Positions 56,570-64,000 of a stretch of 64,000 bases of DNA are shown in pieces (position 1 is the first letter of the stretch; each line of letters starts with the position of its first letter). A program made the position numbers and the translations under genes. Under the pieces are notes generated by a model. That model made no database searches. It was not told the DNA's origin and saw only the letters and a list, made by a program, of their open reading frames with translations. The DNA comes from Lachnospiraceae bacterium (GTDB taxonomy: Bacteria > Bacillota > Clostridia > Lachnospirales > Lachnospiraceae). Location: NCBI GenBank assembly GCA_022793065.1, contig JAAWCE010000007.1, positions 1-64,000 of the forward strand, given 5' to 3'.

Positions 56570-57313
56570 ATGGCGATCCCTGTAAAATTAGAAGTATTTG
56601 AAGGCCCTCTGGATCTATTACTTCATCTCATTGATAAAAATAAAATAGACATTTATGATATCCCGATTGTGGTGATTACCGAGCAATATCTGGACTATAT
56701 CAAGCATATGGAACAAAGCGACATGAACGTCATGAGCGAATTTCTGGTTATGGCGGCTACATTGATTGACATTAAGTGCAGGATGCTGCTTCCAAAGGAA
56801 GTGGACGAGGAAGGGGAAGAGGAAGACCCCAGAGCCGAACTGGTTCAGAAGCTTTTGGAATATAAGATGTGTAAATTCATGTCTGCGGAACTGAAAGACC
56901 GCCAGGTGGACGCTGCAAGGAATCTCTACAGAGAGCAATATCTTCCGCCGGAAGTTGCCGCTTATCGAGCGCCGGTTAATTATGAAGAGTTGATAGGGGA
57001 CATGACGTTAAGCAGACTTCACGAAATATTCAAATCTATCATGAGAAGGCAAGAGGAAAAGATTGATCCGATCCGAAGCCAGTACGGCAATATTGAAAAA
57101 GATGAAGTTGATATGGATGTAAAAACTTTGTATGTGGAGGCATATGCCAGGGAACATAAACAGTTCAGTTTCAGGAAGCTGTTGGAAAAACAGGCAAGTA
57201 AAATGGAGGTAATTGTAACATTTTTGATCATTCTTGAGCTGATGAAGACAAGTAAAATCACAATAAGTCAGGAAAACATTTTCGAGGATATTATTATTAC
57301 ATCTTTGATGTAG
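56570..57313 (+). CDS. scpA: Segregation and condensation protein A
   Basis: A 247-residue ScpA, the kleisin subunit of the SMC-ScpAB condensin that organises and segregates chromosomes. The N-terminal KLEVFEGPLDLLLHLIDKNK motif and the IYDIPIVVITEQYL helix are diagnostic; the C-terminal winged helix contains TFLIILELMKTSKI. It is followed by scpB with a 46-base gap. An ACGGAGATGC site precedes the ATG. Confidence 0.95.
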   Translation: MAIPVKLEVFEGPLDLLLHLIDKNKIDIYDIPIVVITEQYLDYIKHMEQSDMNVMSEFLVMAATLIDIKCRMLLPKEVDEEGEEEDPRAELVQKLLEYKMCKFMSAELKDRQVDAARNLYREQYLPPEVAAYRAPVNYEELIGDMTLSRLHEIFKSIMRRQEEKIDPIRSQYGNIEKDEVDMDVKTLYVEAYAREHKQFSFRKLLEKQASKMEVIVTFLIILELMKTSKITISQENIFEDIIITSLM

Positions 57314-57359
57314 AATTATCGTCTCTGAAAGCGCAGGAGATGGACAAGGAGTGGGGAAG

Positions 57360-57929
57360 ATGAAGAAAACCAAAGCGGAGGCAGTGATTGAAGCAGTGCT
57401 GTTTACCATGGGGGAATCCGTGGAAATCAGTCGTTTGGCCCATGTGATAGAAGAAGATGTGAATACCACAAAGGAAATATTAGAGGAAATGTCAAAGCGT
57501 TATGCCAAAGAAGGCAGGGGGATTACGCTGATGCAGTTTGAACATTCGGTGCAGCTTTGTACAAAAGCGGAGATGTATGAATATCTGATTAAGATTGCAA
57601 AGGCGCCGCAGAAAATGACTCTCACGGATACAGTATTGGAGACGCTTTCCATTATTGCTTATAAGCAGCCTGTGACCAGAATTGAGGTGGAACGTGTGAG
57701 AGGGGTAAGCTGCGACCATGCCATTAATAAGTTGTTGGAATACGATTTGATTATGGAACTGGGAAGGTTGGACGCGCCGGGAAGACCTTTGCTTTTTGGC
57801 ACGACGGAACAATTTTTGCGCTGTTTCGGCGTGAAAAGTCTGGAAGATCTTCCGTCTCTGAATCCTGTCCAAATGGAAGAATTTAAGCAGCAGGCGGAAG
57901 CGGAGGTTCAGCTTCAACTGGAAGTTTAA
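57360..57929 (+). CDS. scpB: Segregation and condensation protein B
   Basis: A 189-residue ScpB, which dimerises through winged-helix domains and binds ScpA. Typical segments are EAVLFTMGESVEISRLA, the LTDTVLETLSIIAYKQPVTR core near residue 90, RVRGVSCDHAINKLLEYDLI and the LFGTTEQFLRCFGVKSLEDLP end. The start is ATG 57360 with AAGGAG about 9 bases upstream; GTG 57351 is in frame but inside that region. Confidence 0.95.
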   Translation: MKKTKAEAVIEAVLFTMGESVEISRLAHVIEEDVNTTKEILEEMSKRYAKEGRGITLMQFEHSVQLCTKAEMYEYLIKIAKAPQKMTLTDTVLETLSIIAYKQPVTRIEVERVRGVSCDHAINKLLEYDLIMELGRLDAPGRPLLFGTTEQFLRCFGVKSLEDLPSLNPVQMEEFKQQAEAEVQLQLEV

Positions 57930-58027
57930 GGAAGTAAGTCTTGTAAAATGGCAAGTTTTCTTGATCATGAGTATTAATTGAATAGACAGCCTCATATATT
58001 ATTAAAAATCTTATTTGGAACATTGGG

Positions 58028-59479
58028 ATGAAGAGAAATCGGATGAAAAAAATAATATGGGGCTGTTTTTGCGTCTGCATATTAATGCTATTCCAAACAC
58101 AAATAGACGCAAGTGCAAAGGGGAATTCTTTTGAATGGCATGAAGATGCAGAAAACGCAGCAATATGGCAAGAGGTATCATCAGAACCACCGGTAAATAT
58201 CAAGGAACTATCCCTTTATGCCACGGCTGCGGTTTTGATGGATGCGGATTCCGGAAGGGTGTTGTATGGAAAGAATCAAGATACGGCGATGGCTATGGCA
58301 AGCACTACGAAAATTATGACCTGCATTTTGGTATTGGAGAACGCGGCGCTGGACGATGTGCTTACCGTGTCTTCATATGCGGCAAGTATGCCTAAAGTAA
58401 AATTGTACATACAGAAAGGGGAAAAATATACAGTTCGGGAGCTTCTACATTCCTTGATGTTGGAATCGCACAATGATTCTGCGGTGGCGCTGGCGGAATA
58501 TATTGGTAAACAGTATTTGGAGAGTGCGCTGAAAGATAAGGATACGGCGGAATATACTGTGGAAGAGAGTAAACAGGCAATGGCCGCGTTTGCCGCTTTG
58601 ATGAATCAGAAAGCCAAAGCATTAGGATGCGGAAATACCTGGTTTATCACGCCTAACGGCCTGGACGCTACGGAAGAAATTACATTGGAGGACGGAAGCG
58701 TTCTGCAGAAAGAACATTGTACTACGGCAAGAGAGTTGGCAAGAATTATGTCCTACTGCATCAAAGAATCTCCTTGCGCCGATACCTTTTTGGAAATTAC
58801 AAGGACCAGGGATTATAGTTTTTACGAGAATGAAAGAAGTTTTAGCTGTGTAAATCATAATGCTTTCCTGGATATGATGAGCGGCGCTTTGACAGGCAAA
58901 ACGGGTTTTACCAACAAGGCCGGGTATTGTTATGTAGGTGCATTGGAACAGGATGGGCGGACTTTTGTGGTGGCGTTGTTGGCCTGTGGATGGCCCAATA
59001 ACAAAAATTACAAATGGAGTGATACGAGAGAATTGATGCAATATGGTATTGATCATTATCAATACAGAAGTTTTTTGGAGGAAGGGATTGCTTTTGACGA
59101 AGGAAAGTTAAAGGAGATTCCGGTGCAAAACGGACAGACTGCCATGCTTGGGGGGCGGGCCTATACGAAAGTGCGGATTGCAGGACGGGACAGCGCCCCA
59201 CAGGACGGGGCAAAGCCATCCGAAGGTGCAAACGGTCTGTGGCGGGACGGACTTCTTATGAGGGAAGACGAGCAAATTAAAGTGACATACAATGTGGCTG
59301 ACAGTCTGACGGCGCCCGTGGAGCCAGGGGTGACAGTGGGAACGATAGAGTATATGGTGGGAGATACGGTATATAAGCAAGAATCTATCGTCACGGTGGA
59401 TTCCGTGGGGGCTATAGATTTGGAATGGTGTATGAGACAGATATTAAAGAGATTTTTTCTTTTTCCAATAGAAATTTAA
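58028..59479 (+). CDS. D-alanyl-D-alanine carboxypeptidase (S11 family)
   Basis: A 483-residue S11 peptidase with an N-terminal signal sequence (about residues 1-30, two basic clusters then a hydrophobic core with cysteines). The active site has STTK at 92-95, SHN at 147-149 and KTG at 291-293. The C-terminal ~130 residues are a beta-rich PBP5_C-like domain ending in a short hydrophobic/basic tail. SHN replaces the more common SGN of the paralogue at 54397. It follows scpAB and precedes a terminator; it probably acts at the cell surface in peptidoglycan maturation or spore cortex. Confidence 0.88.
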   Translation: MKRNRMKKIIWGCFCVCILMLFQTQIDASAKGNSFEWHEDAENAAIWQEVSSEPPVNIKELSLYATAAVLMDADSGRVLYGKNQDTAMAMASTTKIMTCILVLENAALDDVLTVSSYAASMPKVKLYIQKGEKYTVRELLHSLMLESHNDSAVALAEYIGKQYLESALKDKDTAEYTVEESKQAMAAFAALMNQKAKALGCGNTWFITPNGLDATEEITLEDGSVLQKEHCTTARELARIMSYCIKESPCADTFLEITRTRDYSFYENERSFSCVNHNAFLDMMSGALTGKTGFTNKAGYCYVGALEQDGRTFVVALLACGWPNNKNYKWSDTRELMQYGIDHYQYRSFLEEGIAFDEGKLKEIPVQNGQTAMLGGRAYTKVRIAGRDSAPQDGAKPSEGANGLWRDGLLMREDEQIKVTYNVADSLTAPVEPGVTVGTIEYMVGDTVYKQESIVTVDSVGAIDLEWCMRQILKRFFLFPIEI

Positions 59480-59507
59480 ATAAAATTTGAAAAATATTAA
59501 AAAAATT

Positions 59508-59537
59508 GCAATTCGTTCTATGCGAGTTGCTTTTTTT
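59508..59537 (+). terminator. Rho-independent terminator
   Basis: GCAATTCG (59508-59515) pairs with CGAGTTGC (59523-59530) and is followed by seven T. It separates the cell-wall genes from the decarboxylase operon. Confidence 0.85.
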
Positions 59538-59643
59538 ATGGTATACTACTACCGACAATAATCATGGGGAAGTATGATTTCCGGTTTGGTTCCCCGATGT
59601 TGGGTTGTTTTACTTTCTATAATATAAATGGAGGACTGAAAGC

Positions 59644-61074
59644 ATGAGTACTACTTCAAAAGCGAGTCAAAGAATAGCAGCTTTGCTCGATGACAACAGT
59701 TTCGTTGAAATCGGTGCACTTGTGACTGCAAGGGCTACGGATTTCAATATGAAACCCAATGAAACTCCTTCTGATGGCTGTGTGACCGGCTACGGAGTGA
59801 TCAATGGTAAGCCTGTGTATGTTTACAGCCAGGATACTTCCGTCATGAACGGAACCGTAGGTGAGATGCATGCCAGGAAGATTACCAACCTTTATGATCT
59901 GGCAATGAAGACCGGCTCTCCTGTGATCGGCCTGATTGATTCCGCAGGGTTGAGGCTTCAGGAGGCAACGGATGCGCTGAACGCCTTTGGTGAAATTTAC
60001 CGGAAGCAGTCATACGCATCAGGTGTGATCCCTCAGATTACTGCAATTATGGGGAGCTGCGGGGGCGGTCTTGCATTATTCCCCACGCTGACAGACTTTA
60101 CCTTTATGGAGGCAAAAAGTGCGAAATTGTTCGTAAATGCGCCAAATGCCCTGGACGGAAATGTGATTACCAAATGTGATTCTTCTTCTGCAGTTTTCCA
60201 GTCTGAAGAGAGTGGTATTGTGGATGTGGTGGCAGACGAAGAGACGATCCTTTCAAAGATTCGGGAATTGATAGCATTTCTGCCGGTGAATAATAAAGAG
60301 GGCAGCGATATGGTGGAATGTTCGGACGATTTAAATCGTGTGAATGTGGAATTGGCAAATTGTGTCGGTGACACATCTGTTGCCCTTTCTATTCTGGCAG
60401 ATCAAAACGACTTTTTTGAAGTGAAAGAAAATTTTGCAAAGGATATGGTGGTAGGCTTTCTGAAATTGGACGGCGTGACCGTTGGCGCGGTAGCAAACCG
60501 CAGCGAAGTATGCGATGAAAACGGCAAGGTAACGGAAAAGCTGGATGCGGCTTTGTCCGCAGAAGGCTGTGAGAAGGCTGCGGACTTTGTGACTTTCTGT
60601 GATGCGTTTCATATCCCTGTGCTGACTTTGACCAATGTAAAAGGGTATCAGGCAACCGTGTCTTCCGAGAAAGGAATTGCAAAAGCGGCTGGGAGGCTTA
60701 CATACGCCTTCGCAAATGCAACGGTACCGAAGGTGAATGTAATTATTGGAAAAGCATTGGGGACAGCGGCAATCGCTATGAATTCCAAAGCTATCGGCGC
60801 AGACGTCACAATGGCATGGCCGGAAGCACAGATTGGCACTATGGAAGGCAAGCTGGCTGCAAAAATTATGTATGACGGTCAGGGCGCCGATGTGATTAAT
60901 GAAAAAGCGGCCGAATATGAGACATTGCAGCTTGGCGCTATGAGCGCCGCACGGAGAGGATATGTGGACCAGATCATAGAAGCTGCCGACACCAGGAAAT
61001 ATGTGATCGGTGCTTTTGAAATGCTCTTTACAAAGAGTGAAGGCCGTCCCGCAAAAAAACACGGAACAGTGTAG
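59644..61074 (+). CDS. Carboxyltransferase (MmdA/PccB-like) subunit
   Basis: A 476-residue acyl-CoA carboxyltransferase of the crotonase-fold family. It has LIDSAGLRLQEA near residue 98, IMGSCGGGLALFP near 136 and in the second half VIIGKALGTAAIAMNS and AWPEAQIGTM. Compared with typical MmdA (about 510 residues) the N-terminus is ~35 residues shorter and begins directly at the LLDDNSFVEIG segment. It starts the operon with OadG-like, biotin carrier, OadB and OadA genes. Methylmalonyl-CoA or a related acyl-CoA is the expected substrate. GGAGG precedes the ATG by 9 bases. Confidence 0.85.
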   Translation: MSTTSKASQRIAALLDDNSFVEIGALVTARATDFNMKPNETPSDGCVTGYGVINGKPVYVYSQDTSVMNGTVGEMHARKITNLYDLAMKTGSPVIGLIDSAGLRLQEATDALNAFGEIYRKQSYASGVIPQITAIMGSCGGGLALFPTLTDFTFMEAKSAKLFVNAPNALDGNVITKCDSSSAVFQSEESGIVDVVADEETILSKIRELIAFLPVNNKEGSDMVECSDDLNRVNVELANCVGDTSVALSILADQNDFFEVKENFAKDMVVGFLKLDGVTVGAVANRSEVCDENGKVTEKLDAALSAEGCEKAADFVTFCDAFHIPVLTLTNVKGYQATVSSEKGIAKAAGRLTYAFANATVPKVNVIIGKALGTAAIAMNSKAIGADVTMAWPEAQIGTMEGKLAAKIMYDGQGADVINEKAAEYETLQLGAMSAARRGYVDQIIEAADTRKYVIGAFEMLFTKSEGRPAKKHGTV

Positions 61075-61090
61075 AAAGGGTGATTATAAA

Positions 61091-61879
61091 ATGAAGAAAT
61101 TTTTGGCTTTGCTTTGTATGATTGCCTGTATCTTCGGACTGACCGCCTGTGGAGGCGAGGAAACGCTGACAGAATATGAGCAGAAGAAGGTGGAAATTGC
61201 ACAACAACTGGCAGATCAAATTGTCACAAATCTGCTTGCGGATTTTATGGATGATTCTTTTGCAGGGTATTATGACGGATATACCGCGGAAGAGATTGAG
61301 TATATGGTTGCAAATACTTCCGGATTAATGGTGGATGGCTATGCGTTTTCAACGGCAATTGATTCCTTCCATTCCGCAAAGGCATCTATGGGACTGATTA
61401 CGGGTACTACAGGTTCCAGCGCTTCTATCAGCGGTAAACAGATTATCGTAGAGGTGGAAGTCACAGGTGAGAAAAAGAATGCGGTTGCAGAGATCATTTT
61501 TTCAAACGATCAGTTCTTGAAACTGGAATCCGCATCTCTGAATCCTGTCTCAACCATGGGTGAATTGATGGGAAGAGCAGCGCTGAACACTTTGATCGGT
61601 ATGGGTACGGTGTTTATCGTATTGATTCTGATCAGCTTAATTATTTCTTCTTTCAAGTTGATTGCAAAGGTTCAGGAAAACGCGGCAAAGAAGGCCGTTA
61701 AGGAGAGCGCTCCGGAAGTTGCAGGAATTGATAATGCTTTGGCGCAGATTGAAGAGCAGGAAGCAATGGAAGAAACGGACGATTTGGAACTGGTGGCAGT
61801 GATTGCTGCGGCAGCTGCCGCATACGAGGGCGCGGCTTCCACGGATGGATTTGTGGTACGTTCCATTAGAAGAAGATAG
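61091..61879 (+). CDS. OadG-like lipoprotein subunit of Na+-pumping decarboxylase
   Basis: A 262-residue protein with an N-terminal lipoprotein signal (lipobox LTAC, Cys20), an extracytoplasmic domain of about 150 residues, a membrane helix around 172-193 (TVFIVLILISLIIS) and a charged cytoplasmic tail. The membrane segment and tail resemble OadG/MmdD, the small subunit that holds the decarboxylase complex together, here extended by a lipoprotein ectodomain. It lies 16 bases after the carboxyltransferase gene and 35 before the biotin carrier. Confidence 0.78.
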   Translation: MKKFLALLCMIACIFGLTACGGEETLTEYEQKKVEIAQQLADQIVTNLLADFMDDSFAGYYDGYTAEEIEYMVANTSGLMVDGYAFSTAIDSFHSAKASMGLITGTTGSSASISGKQIIVEVEVTGEKKNAVAEIIFSNDQFLKLESASLNPVSTMGELMGRAALNTLIGMGTVFIVLILISLIISSFKLIAKVQENAAKKAVKESAPEVAGIDNALAQIEEQEAMEETDDLELVAVIAAAAAAYEGAASTDGFVVRSIRRR

Positions 61880-61913
61880 AAAGGCATGGCAATATAATTA
61901 GGAGGATAATAAA

Positions 61914-62291
61914 ATGAAAAATTATACCATTACGGTAAATGGAAATGTATATGATGTGGTAGTGGAAGAGGGCGCGTCCACAGGAGCTCCTGCGGCGGCA
62001 AAGGCTCCCGCGGCACCTAAGGCAGCGCCTAAAGCAGCTCCCGCAGCAGCACCGAAAGCGGCTGCAGGCGGCGCAGGCAGCATTAAGATTGAAGCAGGCG
62101 CGGCAGGAAAGGTATTCAAGCTTGAGAAGAAGGTTGGCGATGCCGTAAAGAAAGGCGACGCTGTTGTAATTATCGAAGCGATGAAGATGGAAATTCCTGT
62201 TGTGGCGCCCCAGGATGGTACTGTTGCGAGTGTAGATGTGGCGGTTGGCGATGCTGTGGAGGCAGGCGCTGTACTTGCTACCTTGAAATAA
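61914..62291 (+). CDS. Biotin carboxyl carrier protein
   Basis: A 125-residue biotinyl carrier. Residues ~22-55 are an Ala/Pro/Lys flexible linker, then the biotinyl domain with EAMKM, biotinylated Lys at residue 91, and the mirror-image ending DAVEAGAVLATLK. It shuttles CO2 between the carboxyltransferase and the membrane OadB-type subunit. GGAGG lies upstream of the ATG. Confidence 0.92.
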   Translation: MKNYTITVNGNVYDVVVEEGASTGAPAAAKAPAAPKAAPKAAPAAAPKAAAGGAGSIKIEAGAAGKVFKLEKKVGDAVKKGDAVVIIEAMKMEIPVVAPQDGTVASVDVAVGDAVEAGAVLATLK

Positions 62292-62340
62292 ATGCAGTGT
62301 TTTACGCATTGCGTTATAACACACAACAGGAGGTCAACAA

Positions 62341-63492
62341 ATGGAATATATAGGTTCTACGCTTAACAACCTGATTCATCAGACAGCGTTTTTTAACCTG
62401 ACCTGGGGAAATTATCTGATGATAGGGGTTGCATGCTTTTTCCTTTATCTGGCTATCCGGCATGAGTTTGAGCCTTTGCTCCTGACTCCCATAGCCTTTG
62501 GTATGTTGTTGGTAAATATATACCCTGACATCATGCTTCACGCAGAGGACGCGGCCAACGGTGCGGGCGGACTTCTGTATTACTTCTATAAACTGGATGA
62601 ACTGGCAATTTTGCCGTCCCTGATTTTTATGGGCGTGGGTGCTATGACGGATTTTGGCCCCCTGATTGCCAATCCTAAGAGCTTCTTGCTGGGTGCGGCG
62701 GCACAGTTTGGTATTTTTGCCGCATATTTCGGCGCGATTGCATTGGGATTTAACGATATGGCAGCGGCGGCCATCTCCATTATCGGCGGTGCAGACGGCC
62801 CTACTTCCATTTTCCTTGCAAGTAAATTAGGGCAGACGGCTATATTAGGGCCTATTGCTGTGGCAGCGTATTCTTATATGTCACTGGTGCCCATCATTCA
62901 GCCGCCTATTATGAAGCTTTTGACCACAGAAAAAGAGAGAAAGATCAAAATGGGCCAGCTTCGTCCTGTATCCAAGCTGGAGAAGATTCTTTTCCCCATT
63001 GTGGTTACCATTGTGGTCTGCCTGATACTTCCTACCACAGCACCTCTGGTAGGTATGCTGATGTTGGGTAATCTGTTCCGTGAGTCCGGCGTTGTACGTC
63101 AGTTGACAGAGACAGCTTCCAACGCAATGATGTATATTGTAGTTATTCTGCTGGGTACTTCCGTGGGCGCTACCACCAGCGCAGAGGCGTTCCTGAACTG
63201 GGATACGCTGAAAATCGTTGCACTGGGATTGATTGCGTTTATGTTTGGTACGGCTGCGGGCGTCTTGTTTGGTAAGCTTATGTGTATTGCAACCAAGGGT
63301 AAGATTAATCCATTGATTGGTTCCGCGGGCGTATCCGCTGTGCCGATGGCAGCCCGTGTATCCCAGAAGGTAGGTGCGGAGGCAGATCCCACTAACTTCT
63401 TGTTGATGCATGCTATGGGGCCTAACGTGGCCGGGGTTATTGGAACCGCTGTGGCGGCAGGTACTTTCATGGCTATTTTTGGAGTATTCTAA
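62341..63492 (+). CDS. OadB/MmdB-type Na+-translocating decarboxylase beta subunit
   Basis: A 383-residue polytopic membrane protein that decarboxylates carboxybiotin and pumps Na+. Conserved segments include [18 protein letters not shown], the [19 protein letters not shown]a+/active-site motif near residue 142, and the C-terminal [20 protein letters not shown] and [13 protein letters not shown]. It lies 49 bases after the biotin carrier with GGAGG before the ATG. Confidence 0.94.
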   Translation: MEYIGSTLNNLIHQTAFFNLTWGNYLMIGVACFFLYLAIRHEFEPLLLTPIAFGMLLVNIYPDIMLHAEDAANGAGGLLYYFYKLDELAILPSLIFMGVGAMTDFGPLIANPKSFLLGAAAQFGIFAAYFGAIALGFNDMAAAAISIIGGADGPTSIFLASKLGQTAILGPIAVAAYSYMSLVPIIQPPIMKLLTTEKERKIKMGQLRPVSKLEKILFPIVVTIVVCLILPTTAPLVGMLMLGNLFRESGVVRQLTETASNAMMYIVVILLGTSVGATTSAEAFLNWDTLKIVALGLIAFMFGTAAGVLFGKLMCIATKGKINPLIGSAGVSAVPMAARVSQKVGAEADPTNFLLMHAMGPNVAGVIGTAVAAGTFMAIFGVF

Positions 63493-63579
63493 GATGATGG
63501 GAGGAAATTTTCGTGTCGAAAGATATGCGGCCCGGATATTTCCTCTTTGGTAAATATAAAAAATGGAGGAAATTCGTAA

Positions 63580-64000
63580 ATGTCAGAACAAGCAAAAAAA
63601 CCGATTAAAATTACGGAAACCATATTGCGTGACGCGCACCAGTCCCTGATTGCCACAAGAATGCCAACCGAATTCATGCTTCCCATTGTGGATAAAATGG
63701 ATAAGGTGGGATATCATTCCGTAGAGTGCTGGGGCGGTGCAACTTTTGACGCTTCTCTTCGTTTCCTGAAGGAAGATCCCTGGGACAGACTTCGTAAGCT
63801 GCGTGACGGCTTTAAGAATACAAAGCTTCAGATGTTGTTCCGTGGACAGAATATTTTGGGATATCGGCCTTATGCGGATGATGTGGTAGATGCTTTTGTT
63901 CAGAAATCAATTGCCAACGGTATTGATATTATTCGTATTTTTGACTGTCTCAATGATCTGAGAAACTTGCAGGAAGCAGTAAATGCAACCAATCGGATGA
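63580..64000 (+). CDS. oadA: Oxaloacetate decarboxylase alpha / pyruvate carboxylase B-type subunit (partial)
   Basis: The coding region starts at ATG 63580 behind TGGAGGA and runs off the window without a stop; 140 codons are visible. The HMGL-like TIM-barrel start is clear: ITETILRDAHQSLIATRM, then ECWGGATFDASLRFLKEDPW, LQMLFRGQNILGYR and IRIFDCLNDLRN. The first Asp, His and Lys metal/CO2-binding positions are expected to follow beyond the edge. It is the fifth gene of the decarboxylase operon. Confidence 0.92.
   Translation, partial: MSEQAKKPIKITETILRDAHQSLIATRMPTEFMLPIVDKMDKVGYHSVECWGGATFDASLRFLKEDPWDRLRKLRDGFKNTKLQMLFRGQNILGYRPYADDVVDAFVQKSIANGIDIIRIFDCLNDLRNLQEAVNATNRM

Noticed and set aside
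57939-57965. Small hairpin after scpB
   Set aside because: Only 4-5 paired bases before a short T stretch; too weak to call a terminator.
59519-59547. Promoter with TATACT at 59542 before the carboxyltransferase gene
   Set aside because: No acceptable -35 hexamer at 16-18 bases upstream, where the terminator stem lies; not called.

Overview
The window looks like the chromosome of a low-to-moderate GC Gram-positive anaerobe, most likely a gut Lachnospiraceae/Clostridia species. The support is a Firmicutes-type gene set (scpA-scpB, ylmH-like, queH, rpsU, two sporulation-era type D-Ala-D-Ala carboxypeptidases), strong Shine-Dalgarno sequences, a GH51 arabinofuranosidase, TnpV-type transposon debris and a biotin-dependent Na+-pump decarboxylase operon. 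Almost every gene is on the + strand. No tRNA or rRNA gene and no CRISPR array was seen.

Layout. 1-8.8 kb: a 5'-truncated GH51 arabinofuranosidase, then sbcD-sbcC and queH. 8.8-12.2 kb: an accessory scar with two unrecognised or weakly recognised genes, a broken tnpV, a broken XRE regulator and other fragments. 12.2-14.5 kb: argS and the RNase P RNA gene with its terminator. 14.5-26.3 kb: a very AT-rich polysaccharide operon (A) with five or more glycosyltransferases, an EpsG/Wzy-like polymerase, a pyruvyl transferase, a Wzx flippase, a nitroreductase-like protein and an acyltransferase. 26.3-42.2 kb: a second polysaccharide operon (B) with its own Wzy, Wzx and pyruvyl transferase, plus TagD, LicD, a radical SAM/SPASM protein, a MenD-like TPP enzyme and an SDR. 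42.3-48.3 kb: two COG0523 metal-GTPases (one with a His/Cys tandem repeat), a YlmH-like RNA-binding protein, a membrane protein and a chemoreceptor. 48.5-59.5 kb: alaS, a small acidic protein, an ion transporter, endonuclease V, rpsU, two PBP5-like carboxypeptidases, a phosphoesterase and scpAB. 59.6-64 kb: carboxyltransferase, OadG-like, biotin carrier, OadB and the start of OadA.

Main discovery. Each polysaccharide operon is preceded by a ~400 bp non-coding cassette (14550-14950 and 26345-26750) bounded by inverted 25-bp palindromic sites. The two cassettes share a strict internal architecture: two pairs of TGACC motifs at identical 13 and 12 bp periods, 91 bp between pairs, and then a consensus sigma-A promoter (TTGACA-17-TATAAT). 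In the first cassette the promoter faces operon A; in the second the whole interior is reversed and the promoter faces away from operon B. The 5-bp centres of the bounding sites match within a cassette but differ between cassettes. This is what two independent invertible promoters would look like, frozen with operon A ON and operon B OFF, and suggests phase-variable choice between two surface polysaccharides. No recombinase gene is in the window, so it would act in trans. Neither operon carries a priming sugar-phosphate transferase or a chain-length regulator, so both probably share such functions from elsewhere.
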